Shown piece by piece: positions 46,112-54,769 of a stretch of 64,000 bases of DNA; position 1 is the first letter of the stretch, and the number at the start of each line of letters is the position of its first letter. Under the pieces are notes generated by a model, which was not told the DNA's origin, ran no database searches, and saw nothing but the letters and a program-made list of their open reading frames with translations. Position numbers and translations under genes: made by a program. Source of the stretch: Amphritea atlantica (GTDB lineage Bacteria > Pseudomonadota > Gammaproteobacteria > Pseudomonadales > Balneatricaceae); contig NZ_JAHKQE010000020.1 of NCBI RefSeq assembly GCF_018860855.1, positions 150,701-214,700 of the forward strand, written 5' to 3'.

Positions 46112-46234
46112 CAAACAGATATACTGGCACATCAATAAAGATCGAGCGCTGCCCTCTGAGCTGGAGCTATCGATCTTGTATCACGTCGCATCAGATAATA
46201 TCTTCGTTTCACGGAGGTTCAGGTATTCCTCATG

Positions 46235-46693
46235 CTATTGCGCCGGCATCGTCTCCCCTTGTCGGCCCTGAACGATGCCAGAACTCCATTTTTCCGCCGA
46301 GTTATTCAACACTTTTTGCAGCCGATCAAAGAATATCTCGAGTTCAGCGGCCTTCAAGGTTTGGCTTTTAATCTGAAACATCAACTCACGTCTTAAATCA
46401 CACAGGGTGTAATAGGTTGTCCGCTCATGAATCCAAAGCTCATCGGCCTTACGCAGCCCCTCTAGGGACGCGAGAATACCCGCAGTGCCTGAAAAAACCA
46501 GAATAGCGACATTCAGATGGGTAGCATAGGCGGGTAGGTAAAGCGCTAATCCAGACAGCAATGACAACATGCCCGTCAAACCAAAAGAGCCATAACGCAA
46601 TCGTCGATGCAACGTCTTATGCGCTTTAGAATTATGCCGAAACATCTCAATTTTTTTATCGAGTTCATCCACTAGAAACTGTTGCTGCTCCAT
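46235..46693 (-). CDS. SLATT/DUF4231-like two-helix membrane protein
   Basis: A 152-residue protein with two membrane helices near residues 33-55 and 58-80, separated by a short turn, an amphipathic helical N-terminus and a soluble helical C-terminal half. This is the layout of SLATT/DUF4231 proteins, which are predicted effectors in some nucleotide-signalled defence systems. Here I see no partner nucleotidyltransferase or nuclease nearby. The assignment rests on layout and a GLRKADELWIHERTTY stretch and is moderate. GGGGG lies before the ATG. Confidence 0.65.
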   Translation of the reverse strand: MEQQQFLVDELDKKIEMFRHNSKAHKTLHRRLRYGSFGLTGMLSLLSGLALYLPAYATHLNVAILVFSGTAGILASLEGLRKADELWIHERTTYYTLCDLRRELMFQIKSQTLKAAELEIFFDRLQKVLNNSAEKWSSGIVQGRQGETMPAQ

Positions 46694-46947
46694 TGCGCTT
46701 ACCCCCTAGGGCTGGTTGTAAAAACAGGCTTATTGAACCTCAGTGAAACAATTATCTAACAGGCTGCCATGCGTATTTAAAAACACCTTAGGGTTTCACG
46801 CCCAAGCTGATCAAAAATCGAACAGTAGCTTAATAATAGTTCAGAGTTGAATAACCGGCCTGTCAATTCAAAAATAAGCGTGGCTCAACGGGTGGGTTTC
46901 ATCGTCACTTACTCAGCAGAGAGTTGCAGTAAAAGAAAGTACAGTCA

Positions 46948-47430
46948 TCAGTGTTTGTCGGCATACAATTGATCTAGGTGACTAATCTCACGACTCATCT
47001 CGCGCGTGATGTTGATCAGGAATATCATAAACATCTCAGGGTATTGCTCGCAGAGCTTATGAAATAGCTCAGTACTGATCTCAAGCAGATAACCTTCTTT
47101 TTCCACCACGGCATCACCTCGGCGAGTATGTAACCCGATCATACCAACAAAGCCGATCTGCTCACCCTCGTCATAAAGACGTATCGGTATACTCACATCA
47201 TCTTCAGGGCGATGTTGATAGAACCGTACCGCGCCTTTAATAATAATGTAAAACTGATCAGACAGATCATCGATACTAAATAACCGATCCCCCGGTTTCA
47301 CCGATAAAAGCGTCCCCTGCTGCAGTAAGAACTGCAAACTCTCTTCAGATAGAGCGCCAAACATCGATAGTTTACGACAGAAATCTTGCGGATATTCCCG
47401 TTCAAGCTCAGCAAGCGAAACGGCCTTCAT
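46948..47430 (-). CDS. Stand-alone cyclic-nucleotide-binding domain protein
   Basis: A 160-residue protein consisting of one cNMP-binding (Crp-like) beta-roll: GTLLSVKPGDRLFSIDDLSDQFYIIIKGAVRFYQ is the first half, with RLYDEGEQIGFVGMIG in the phosphate-binding-cassette position. That cassette lacks the Arg-Ala/Ser pair that contacts cAMP, so binding may be lost or altered. It has no DNA-binding domain; the C-terminal helix is too short. It could be a regulatory subunit for an unknown partner. The adenylate cyclase of the window is 20 kb away. Confidence 0.82.
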   Translation of the reverse strand: MKAVSLAELEREYPQDFCRKLSMFGALSEESLQFLLQQGTLLSVKPGDRLFSIDDLSDQFYIIIKGAVRFYQHRPEDDVSIPIRLYDEGEQIGFVGMIGLHTRRGDAVVEKEGYLLEISTELFHKLCEQYPEMFMIFLINITREMSREISHLDQLYADKH

Positions 47431-47673
47431 AATATGTGTCCGTAATCATTGGGCTGCCACGAATATGGCAACCGTAAATAGTCAGGTCATTATAGAATAG
47501 AAAACCAGCCGAGAAGATACCTATGAGGTGATAAGCAATGAAAAAATTAGATTAAAAACAGCAAAAACGATGACAAGAACAGCCGATATAGCATAAGCAC
47601 TAGGGCTCACGCCTCGGCCTGATCAGCTTTATCTTACTGGCCTTATGACCGACCTTACTCACTACCTTATTAA

Positions 47674-48024
47674 TTACCCTATCGCGTCGACTTGATCGAC
47701 CGTTTCAATCAACAATTTCAGCATCTTACCAATGTTGGCCTCACTGATCTCTCCCATTAACGAGGGGTTTGCCAGCGCATAGACATAATCTTCAATCGCT
47801 TCAGCATGAATATCGGCGCGACAGTCGATAAACAGTGCCCACTCTTCAAGATCATCTGCGGTAATTTCAGCGGCCAGATATTTGCCCAGCACAAGGGTCA
47901 AATGCTGTTCGGTGGCCACCACCGGCTGGCTGTCCGCCTTCGACATTGCGGCTAAACAGGAAAATGCCTGCTCTCTGCGTTCGCCGAAACTGAGAATCTG
48001 ATGCAATGATTCAATGCTGTTCAT
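47674..48024 (-). CDS. Hypothetical helical protein
   Basis: A 116-residue, acidic, probably all-helical protein that I do not recognise. It has two Cys (FSCLAAM and FIDCRAD), no signal peptide and no membrane segment. It lies 33 bases upstream of the secreted DNA ligase stop on the same strand, with the ligase gene preceding it. Its authenticity is supported by frame length and codon pattern only. Confidence 0.6.
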   Translation of the reverse strand: MNSIESLHQILSFGERREQAFSCLAAMSKADSQPVVATEQHLTLVLGKYLAAEITADDLEEWALFIDCRADIHAEAIEDYVYALANPSLMGEISEANIGKMLKLLIETVDQVDAIG

Positions 48025-48057
48025 TAATTGTCCATATCCCCGTTACAAAATGTCTCT

Positions 48058-49059
48058 TCATGGCTGACGAACCCGCATAAAACTGGCGAAACGAGGCACG
48101 CCCTTTGCGCTCACGCCAGTGTACTTATAGGTAACGATACTGCCAATCGCCGGTGGGTTCTTCCGTTGTTGATCGGTAAAACCACTGCCGAGTTTAAAAC
48201 GAATACCCGTTGGCGTTTCAACCAATAACGCCCCCAACATACCGGTATACTTCCCCTTACCGGGCTGATGCCCAATCACCTTCGCCTCTGCATCTTGCCA
48301 GAGTTTCAGCTTGAGCAGATCGGTACTACGTCCCTCTCTATAAAGCGCATCTTGATGATGCAACATCAACCCTTCGCCGCCCTCGGCAACGACCTGTTCC
48401 AACCAAGCCATTAAGGCACTATCACTGCTAACTCGGCGCTGTTTTATCAGTTGAATCCAGTCTTGGTCAACCGCTTGCACAATATTCCTGAGTTGCCGTA
48501 AGCGCTGCGTAAATGTCCCTGATGCATGGGGCAGATCAAACAACATAAATTTCACCTGACGCCAGCTATCTACCTGCCGTTTATTTACCTGACGTGTATT
48601 CCCTTGGCTTAGTTGGTCATCTTTCGATCCACTTCTGACCAGCGCAGACACGGCTTCAAACTGCCCTCGCCTCATCCACAACTCACCATCCAAAGGCTGT
48701 GCTGGCAAGCGCGCAGTAAACCATGCCGGCGCATCAATGGGATACCCCTGTCGAGATAATAACCGTTTACCATCCCAATACCCCCGCACCCCATCCAACT
48801 TTTCACTCACCCAATAGTCAGTGATAGCAAGACCCTTATGGTAGACCGTTGCCAATTGTAGTTTAGGTTTATCGGCAAAGCTTTTATCAGCCAAACCAAG
48901 AGAAGTTACCAATAGACCGATGAGCAGCAGCCCATGAAAAGAGATAAAGCGATTACGGTTTAACGTGAAGCCCGAGGGCCATCCGGTGCGCTTACAATTG
49001 AGAGGGAAAGCAATAGCTTGGCATCGCTTGCCAATGAGAGGAAAGTTCATGCGGTACAT
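48058..49059 (-). CDS. Secreted minimal ATP-dependent DNA ligase (LigE type)
   Basis: A 333-residue ligase. The adenylated lysine motif SEKLDGVRGYWDG near residues 87-99 (KxDG) is followed by DGELWMRRGQFE, EGGEGLMLHH and LKLKLWQDAEAKVIGH (motif V, K-x-K). The C-terminal OB domain ends FASFMRVRQP. There is no added DNA-binding domain, as in the minimal Lig E class. A hydrophobic signal-like segment near 42-60 ending KSFADK indicates export to the periplasm, though it starts unusually far from the first Met. Lig E enzymes repair nicks in extracellular or incoming DNA. A start at an internal Met would shorten the leader. Confidence 0.88.
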   Translation of the reverse strand: MYRMNFPLIGKRCQAIAFPLNCKRTGWPSGFTLNRNRFISFHGLLLIGLLVTSLGLADKSFADKPKLQLATVYHKGLAITDYWVSEKLDGVRGYWDGKRLLSRQGYPIDAPAWFTARLPAQPLDGELWMRRGQFEAVSALVRSGSKDDQLSQGNTRQVNKRQVDSWRQVKFMLFDLPHASGTFTQRLRQLRNIVQAVDQDWIQLIKQRRVSSDSALMAWLEQVVAEGGEGLMLHHQDALYREGRSTDLLKLKLWQDAEAKVIGHQPGKGKYTGMLGALLVETPTGIRFKLGSGFTDQQRKNPPAIGSIVTYKYTGVSAKGVPRFASFMRVRQP

Positions 49060-49128
49060 CCTTGTACTGTGTTTTTAAGCAGTTTTTCATAAAGCAAAAA
49101 ACGATGCAAATAGCGAACTAGAGATTAA

Positions 49129-51132
49129 CTAAACATCCCTCGGCAAACGAATCCCAAGCTTTTTCATGCGTCTATAAACCGTTGGCCGAGATATCCCTGA
49201 TTGTTTAGCAACAGCAGAAATGTTCCACCGCTGCTGACGGAGCATATTAATCAGTATTTGCTGCTCGGATTTAGCATCGGCCTTTTCTAACAAAGGATCT
49301 GACAAAGTCTCTGGCGACAACGTTGCTGTGTAACTCGGGTTTAATACTTGCATGGGTAAAGCAAAAGTTGGTTTATCCAATCGACCAGCAATGCACTCTT
49401 CCGGTAAATGGTAGACGGTGATCTCTCCCTCTTTGCAAATGGCTTCGGCAAACGTCAGCGTGTTAACTAACTGCCTGATATTACCTGGCCATGCGTAGGC
49501 CAGTAACGCGCTCATCGCATCGGCACGTAGTCGTGCGGCGGGATTAATACGTTTTAATAACAACTTGATTAGATAGTGCTTGTCGACTCGCGCTTTTAAA
49601 GCGGGTAGTTTTAAAGTTTCACCGTTTAGCCGGTAGTAAAGGTCTTCTCTAAACAATCCGTCAGTAATGAGCTGCGTCAAATTACAATGCGTGGCCGCAA
49701 GTACACGGATATCAATATTCACCGGCTGCGATGCGCCAAGGGGTAATACTTGCCCTTCGGCTAATACCCGTAATAAACGACTTTGTAACTGTAACGGCAT
49801 ATCACCTATTTCATCTAAAAAGAGCGTACCGCCATTGGCCTCTTGAATGAGGCCTTTTGCTCCTTTCACTCGCCCCCCAGTAAAGGTTCCCGGCGCATAA
49901 CCAAACAGCTCACTTTCGATTAATGATTCAGGAATAGCGGCGCAGTTAACGGCCATAAAAGGCTGATCTGACCGATGGCTTGTGGCATGAATGGCTTTCG
50001 CGAGCACCTCTTTACCCGTGCCCGTTTCACCTAAAATAAGCAGGCTAACATCACGATGGCGTAATCGCTTAGCTAAGCTAATCGTTTGCCGCATGGCGGG
50101 ATCATCGGCACATAGCTTATCTAACGGTGGGACTGACTCGTCTTGCGAAGCGATAACGTCTGATACATTCAATTGGCTTGAGGTCTTCGTCCTTGGCTCA
50201 ATCAAAATGCCGTATAACATCTGCTGAGTGCACGATACCCGAAACGCACGTACGCCATCTTTACTTTCGTAAGTGATGGATAAGATATCCCGCCACTGGC
50301 ACGCCAATAAATCGGGTAACGAAATCGAATCTTTTGAGATGGGCTGATATTGCGCCAGCAAAGCACGACCCGCGGTATTAGCCGCAAGGATATTCCCTTG
50401 CTCATCTAAGGCAAACAATAACTGGCCATTGACCTGAACCAGCTCACGGGATTGATCACACTTAAAGATTAAACTGTGGCGATAGCGCCGCAAGAAGTAG
50501 GCATCTTCAATCAGACGTGCATACAGCTGCGTTAGGTGTAAGGCAAAGTTTTGGCTTTCAGGCGTACGGGAGGAGTTTAAGGCGGAGATATCCAATACCG
50601 CCAATAACTGTCCGGATGGATCTTTGATCGGTGCTGCCGTGCAGGTTAGGCCGATATGCGAGCTATCGAAGTGATCAACGCGGTGGCAAGTCAGTGCTTG
50701 TTGCTCTTGTATACAGGTACCTACCGCCGAGGTACCCGCGTATTGCTCACTCCAATCAGCACCCAAATAAAGCCCAGCTTTATGTAAGCGGTCGTCATCA
50801 TGCTTATTACCTAAAAATTGAACGGTAATCCCCCGATGATCGCTTAACAACAGTACGTATCCAAGGCCAGAAATTTGCGTGTAGAGCTGTTCGACACCCG
50901 CACGCGCGACGTTCAAAAACTCATCTACCGAATCTTGATGCTCACGCAATGTTTGATGTGTGACGATACGCGCCGGTCTGGGCTGACTGGGATCTAAACC
51001 ATATTCTGTTAAACATCGCTGCCACGAACGCCCAATCAACTCATGAGTGGGCGAGTAACTTTTATTCGTTGTCTGGTGCCCGCCATAGCTGAGTATGGTA
51101 TCTATATGACGACGCTGACTTGCGTTATTCAT
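49129..51132 (-). CDS. Sigma-54-dependent activator, AcoR-like
   Basis: A 667-residue enhancer-binding protein. The N-terminal GAF-type sensor region (about 70-220) has the AcoR-like RAGVEQLYTQISGLGYVLLL. A PAS-like linker follows (about 235-320). The AAA+ domain has Walker A LGETGTGKEVLAKAIH near residue 368, the sigma-54-contact loop YAPGTFTGG near 414 (a variant of GAFTGA), Walker B GGTLFLDEIGDM, and the C-terminal Fis-like helix-turn-helix SAVAKQSGISRPTVYRRM. It lies back to back with the flavin monooxygenase gene, whose promoter has sigma-54 elements and three upstream palindromes, and is therefore its probable activator. Confidence 0.93.
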   Translation of the reverse strand: MNNASQRRHIDTILSYGGHQTTNKSYSPTHELIGRSWQRCLTEYGLDPSQPRPARIVTHQTLREHQDSVDEFLNVARAGVEQLYTQISGLGYVLLLSDHRGITVQFLGNKHDDDRLHKAGLYLGADWSEQYAGTSAVGTCIQEQQALTCHRVDHFDSSHIGLTCTAAPIKDPSGQLLAVLDISALNSSRTPESQNFALHLTQLYARLIEDAYFLRRYRHSLIFKCDQSRELVQVNGQLLFALDEQGNILAANTAGRALLAQYQPISKDSISLPDLLACQWRDILSITYESKDGVRAFRVSCTQQMLYGILIEPRTKTSSQLNVSDVIASQDESVPPLDKLCADDPAMRQTISLAKRLRHRDVSLLILGETGTGKEVLAKAIHATSHRSDQPFMAVNCAAIPESLIESELFGYAPGTFTGGRVKGAKGLIQEANGGTLFLDEIGDMPLQLQSRLLRVLAEGQVLPLGASQPVNIDIRVLAATHCNLTQLITDGLFREDLYYRLNGETLKLPALKARVDKHYLIKLLLKRINPAARLRADAMSALLAYAWPGNIRQLVNTLTFAEAICKEGEITVYHLPEECIAGRLDKPTFALPMQVLNPSYTATLSPETLSDPLLEKADAKSEQQILINMLRQQRWNISAVAKQSGISRPTVYRRMKKLGIRLPRDV

Positions 51133-51303
51133 GCCTATTCCTTAGCCCGTGACTGTTATTTTTATTTCACGATCCCACCGAGTCTACCGTTGAAAAGAGG
51201 CATTTTCTATACTTCTTTCAGGGGTGTATCTAGCCTCACCTTCGGTCGCCAAATGCACTCAATTGTGTGGTGTAAGCAGCAGAAAATCGTTAACTGAACA
51301 GGT

Positions 51304-51368
51304 TTACAACTGTAACGTTCATTATCATCACGCGTTACAGCTGTTAGGTGTTCGCATTACAGCTGTAA
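51304..51368 (+). promoter_or_regulatory. Three phased palindromic activator sites upstream of the monooxygenase gene
   Basis: The 12-base palindrome TTACAGCTGTAA occurs perfectly at 51357-51368, with one mismatch at 51335-51346 (TTACAGCTGTTA) and as TTACAACTGTAA at 51304-51315. Centre spacings are 31 and 22 bases, close to three and two turns of helix, so all three face the same side. They lie about 115-180 bases upstream of the sigma-54 promoter. This is the usual geometry of enhancer sites for an AcoR/NtrC-like protein, encoded by the divergent gene. Confidence 0.85.
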
Positions 51369-51481
51369 CACTCGGCGAGAATCTCAAATTTAACTTATCT
51401 CACTCAAAACATATCCAACAAAGAAAAATTAAACATATAAATCAAACAGTTATCTCACATTAAAATAAGCATTGCTGATAC

Positions 51482-51497
51482 TGGCACGCTTGCTGCT
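51482..51497 (+). promoter_or_regulatory. Sigma-54 promoter (-24/-12) of the monooxygenase gene
   Basis: TGGCACG then CTTG then CTGCT fits the consensus TGGCACG-N4-TTGCW with one mismatch, with the GG and GC 11 bases apart. Start would be near 51508, about 43 bases before the ATG at 51551. The 418-base region between the divergent genes holds no other gene. Confidence 0.85.
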
Positions 51498-51550
51498 ATA
51501 TCTCCTAAGTCAACGCAGCACAAAAAAAACAAACTGCACTGGAGATAGTT

Positions 51551-53365
51551 ATGACCAATACTGCACTAACCGCTACTCATAAACCCACCCTTGACGCTGT
51601 CGCATGGGTAGAACAGTTAGCCGCTACACTCAGCTCTACTTCACCCGCTGACGCCGCCTCTTTATTTGAAGAAGATGGATTCTGGCGCGACCTAGTTGCC
51701 TTTACATGGAACATTAAAACCATGGAAGGCCGTAACGCTATCAGCGACATGCTCGCCGCCACTATGACCGACGCGGCACCCAGCAACTGGAAAGTTGAAG
51801 AAGACGCCACCGAAACCGATGGCGTAGTCGAGGCATGGATCACCTTCGAAACGAACATAGCGAAAGGTCGTGCCTATGTGCGGTTACGTGATGGTCTCGC
51901 ATGGACCTTCCTTACCACCATGACTGAGCTAAAAGATTTTCCGGAAAAACGTAACAAGCTGCGCCCTAAAGGCGCTGAACACGGCGCGAATAAAAACCGC
52001 CAAACGTGGCTCGAAAAACGTCAGCATGAAGAGGCTAATTTAGGTTACACCGAACAGCCCTACTGTTTAATTATTGGTGGCGGCCAAGGTGGGATCGGGT
52101 TAGGCGCACGCCTTCGCCAATTAGAAGTGCCCACCATCGTGATTGATGCGTTACCTAAGCCGGGTGATACATGGCGTAATCGTTATAAGTCACTCTCGCT
52201 ACACGATCCTATTTGGTATGACCACATGCCTTACCTCCCCTTTCCTGAAAACTGGCCCGTATTTACCCCTAAAGACAAGGTGGGTGATTGGCTAGAAATG
52301 TACACCAAGGTCATGGAGCTAAATTACTGGGGATCAACCCGCTGCACACATGCAAAATATGATGAGGATAAGCAAGAGTGGACGGTAGAAGTCGATCGCA
52401 ATGGCGAAAAATTAACGCTGCACCCTAAACAGCTGGTACTGGCAACCGGTATGTCAGGCATTCCCAACATGCCAGATATTCCGGGTATGGATACCTTTGA
52501 AGGCGAGCAACATCACTCTAGCCAGCATCCCGGTGGCGAAGCCTATAAAGGTAAAAAATGCATCGTGCTGGGCGGTAACAATTCAGCCCATGATATCTGC
52601 TGTGCTCTCTGGGAAAACGATGCCGATGTGACCATGATTCAACGCTCATCGACACATATCATCAAATCAGATTCGTTGATGGAGCTGGTGCTAGGTGGTT
52701 TGTACTCTGAAGAAGCGGTTGAAAATGGTATGACGACCTACAAAGCCGACCTCACCTTTGGCTCGGTTCCGTTCAAGATCATGCCGCAGTTTCATATTCC
52801 TGCCTATGAAGCCGTTGCAGAGCGCGATGCCGAATTTTACCAACGCCTAACCGATGCGGGTTTCTTACTCGACTTTGGTGAAGACGGCTCAGGCCTATTC
52901 ATGAAATACCTACGTCGTGGATCGGGTTATTACATCGATGTAGGTGCATCCGATCTCGTTGCCGACGGTGAAATCAAACTCAAATCCGGTGTGTCGATTG
53001 CCGAAGTAAAACCGAAATCGGTTGTTCTTACCGATGGTACAGAGCTAGAAGCAGATTTGATCGTGTACGCGACCGGTTACGGATCGATGAACGGCTGGGC
53101 CGCTAAAATCATATCCCAAGAAGTCGCCGACAAAGTGGGTAAATGCTGGGGCTTAGGCTCCGATACCGCGAAAGACCCAGGCCCATGGGAGGGTGAGCTA
53201 CGCAACATGTGGAAGCCAACTCAGCAGGAAGCACTGTGGTTCCACGGCGGCAATTTACACCAGTCCCGCCACTACTCACAGTACCTATCACTGCAAATCA
53301 AAGCCCGCATGGAAGGCATCGATACGCCGGTTTACGGGCTGCAAGAGGTGCACCATCTAAGCTAA
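51551..53365 (+). CDS. Flavin-containing monooxygenase with N-terminal NTF2-like domain
   Basis: A 604-residue class B flavoprotein monooxygenase. Residues about 15-140 form an NTF2/SnoaL-like domain. FAD is bound by IIGGGQGGIGLGARL near 174-188. An FMO-like signature is FEGEQHHSSQHPGG near 315-328, NADPH binding is by VLGGNNSAHDICCAL near 339-353, and YATGYGSMNGW lies near 505. YUCCA- or Baeyer-Villiger-like oxidation of an organic substrate is likely, but I cannot name it. It stands alone under a sigma-54 promoter with three activator sites and is followed by a clear terminator, so it is a strongly inducible single-gene unit controlled by the divergent AcoR-like activator. Confidence 0.9.
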   Translation: MTNTALTATHKPTLDAVAWVEQLAATLSSTSPADAASLFEEDGFWRDLVAFTWNIKTMEGRNAISDMLAATMTDAAPSNWKVEEDATETDGVVEAWITFETNIAKGRAYVRLRDGLAWTFLTTMTELKDFPEKRNKLRPKGAEHGANKNRQTWLEKRQHEEANLGYTEQPYCLIIGGGQGGIGLGARLRQLEVPTIVIDALPKPGDTWRNRYKSLSLHDPIWYDHMPYLPFPENWPVFTPKDKVGDWLEMYTKVMELNYWGSTRCTHAKYDEDKQEWTVEVDRNGEKLTLHPKQLVLATGMSGIPNMPDIPGMDTFEGEQHHSSQHPGGEAYKGKKCIVLGGNNSAHDICCALWENDADVTMIQRSSTHIIKSDSLMELVLGGLYSEEAVENGMTTYKADLTFGSVPFKIMPQFHIPAYEAVAERDAEFYQRLTDAGFLLDFGEDGSGLFMKYLRRGSGYYIDVGASDLVADGEIKLKSGVSIAEVKPKSVVLTDGTELEADLIVYATGYGSMNGWAAKIISQEVADKVGKCWGLGSDTAKDPGPWEGELRNMWKPTQQEALWFHGGNLHQSRHYSQYLSLQIKARMEGIDTPVYGLQEVHHLS

Positions 53366-53380
53366 TCCTTGTGACACTTT

Positions 53381-53404
53381 GGCAGCGGTAATCGCTGCCT
53401 TTTT
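53381..53404 (+). terminator. Rho-independent terminator of the monooxygenase gene
   Basis: A perfect 7-base stem GGCAGCG / CGCTGCC with a 5-base loop and TTTTT, 16 bases past the stop. Confidence 0.9.
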
Positions 53405-53460
53405 AATTAAGCCGCGGCTCTAGCAAAACCTCAGTAAACCAACCCAGCGCAAGCACTTGA

Positions 53461-53592
53461 TCGCCTGATGAAATCGTGAATATCCGTGAACAATTCAATA
53501 TGTCACGAGGTGTATTTGCACGCTTGCTTCACACCCCATCTCGTACCCTAGAAAACGGGGAACAAGGGCTAAGTGGTCAACTAAAACGCTAA
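53461..53592 (+). pseudogene. Remnant of an XRE/HigA-type antitoxin helix-turn-helix
   Basis: A 43-codon open stretch between stop codons reads PDEIVNIREQFNMSRGVFA, then RLLHTPSRTLENGEQG. This is the helix-turn-helix of HigA/NadS-like antitoxins (usual form: PEEI..IRE...S...FA..L.VS.RTL..WEQG), with the conserved Trp changed to Gly. The upstream part of the gene is out of frame or lost and the C-terminus ends early at 53592. No toxin gene is nearby. The reading was done by hand. Confidence 0.6.
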
Positions 53593-53614
53593 CTGCAAGT
53601 TAAATCGACAGTGA

Positions 53615-54499
53615 TTATTTTGTTTTTTTAGCTTGATCAATAAAATCATTTAAGTAGTCAATATGCTGTTCGTTGTTACGCACACCGACAAAGATCTGTT
53701 TATGAATACCCTCCTCACCAAAACGAATGCTCTTAATAGGCATTGATTTTGAGTACTCATCCACGAGCCAACCCGGCAAAGCACAAACACCTCGGCCTGC
53801 AGCGACCATTTGCAGCATGATTTCAGTTGTTTCAATGTTTTTGTGTTTTTTGACTGAACACTTGGCTGGATTAAGAAATTGACTGAAAATATCAAGCCTT
53901 AGCGGCTCAACAGGATAACTAAATAACACTTCTTCGCTTAGCTGCTCGGGTAATACAAACGCTTGCTGAGCTAGTTTGTGAGATGCAGAAACGACGAGCC
54001 TATGTTCATAATCAAATACAGGAATATAGTCTATATTAGGTTTAAAAAGCGGATCGGGTGTAATAAGCACATCAATTTCGTAACTCAGTAATGCGCCTAA
54101 AGCGCCAAACTGAAACGCCTGCTTTACGTCAATATCGATGTCTGGCCAATGCACTAAATATGGCTCAATGACTCTCAGTAGCCATTGATAACAAGGATGA
54201 CACTCCATGCCTATACGTAGCGACCCCAGTTCACCCTTGGCAATTTGATTGAGTAATAATTCAGTATGAACAAACTGGGGTAATACTCGATTGGCAAGCG
54301 TTTGAATGTGCTCTCCCGCAGCGGTAAGACGCAAATTTCGACCATCTATTTTCCAGATAGGCGTAGACACTTGGTTTTCTAATTTTTTGATACTGTGACT
54401 TAACGCAGATTGCGATAAGTGCAACGAATTTGCCGCCTTGGTTAGGGTGCCATGTTCTTTTATGGCGGTGAGTATTTCTAAGTGGATCCTTTCCAACAC
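53615..54499 (-). CDS. LysR family regulator, MetR-like
   Basis: A 294-residue LysR regulator starting at GTG, with AGGAA just upstream. The helix-turn-helix is near residues 15-60 (KEHGTLTKAANSLHLSQSALSHSIKKLE), closely following MetR. The effector domain contains GMECHPCYQWLLRV near 97-110, the homocysteine-responsive segment of MetR proteins, and MVAAGRGVCALPGWLV near 235. Beyond it lie a TauE/SafE permease and the mesD-mesX methionine synthase pair, so control of methionine synthesis by homocysteine is a strong inference. A near-palindrome lies upstream of its start. Confidence 0.9.
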   Translation of the reverse strand: MLERIHLEILTAIKEHGTLTKAANSLHLSQSALSHSIKKLENQVSTPIWKIDGRNLRLTAAGEHIQTLANRVLPQFVHTELLLNQIAKGELGSLRIGMECHPCYQWLLRVIEPYLVHWPDIDIDVKQAFQFGALGALLSYEIDVLITPDPLFKPNIDYIPVFDYEHRLVVSASHKLAQQAFVLPEQLSEEVLFSYPVEPLRLDIFSQFLNPAKCSVKKHKNIETTEIMLQMVAAGRGVCALPGWLVDEYSKSMPIKSIRFGEEGIHKQIFVGVRNNEQHIDYLNDFIDQAKKTK

Positions 54500-54550
54500 A
54501 GGCTAGTTCCTATCTTTCATTTAGCTTTAATGATGATCAATATTCATTGG

Positions 54551-54576
54551 TTGATGAAATCATATCATTTTATCAA
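54551..54576. promoter_or_regulatory. Near-perfect 26-base palindrome upstream of the MetR-like gene
   Basis: The two 13-base arms TTGATGAAATCAT and ATCATTTTATCAA match in 11 of 13 positions. It lies 52 bases upstream of the GTG start in the 270-base divergent region with the TauE/SafE gene. It is a candidate operator for the MetR-like protein; it is not an exact match to the E. coli MetR consensus. Confidence 0.55.
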
Positions 54577-54769
54577 TCAAACACCTTTATTTACTATCAG
54601 GTTGGAAATGACTAATTATAACAATACGTTAGCTTAGATTCAGCTAAAGCTGAATTTATCAGGTAGGCTAGCGCGGTTGTTTTACTTAGAAACCTAAAAC
54701 GGAGGTTGTAATGACCTCGTAAATTGACTGAAAGGTCTTTGTTGTGATCAAAAATAGAAGTAATAATGA

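Noticed and set aside
46112..46234. Inverted repeat AAGATCGA/TCGATCTT after the EamA gene as a terminator
   Set aside because: The 24-base loop is long and no T-run follows; it may be chance.
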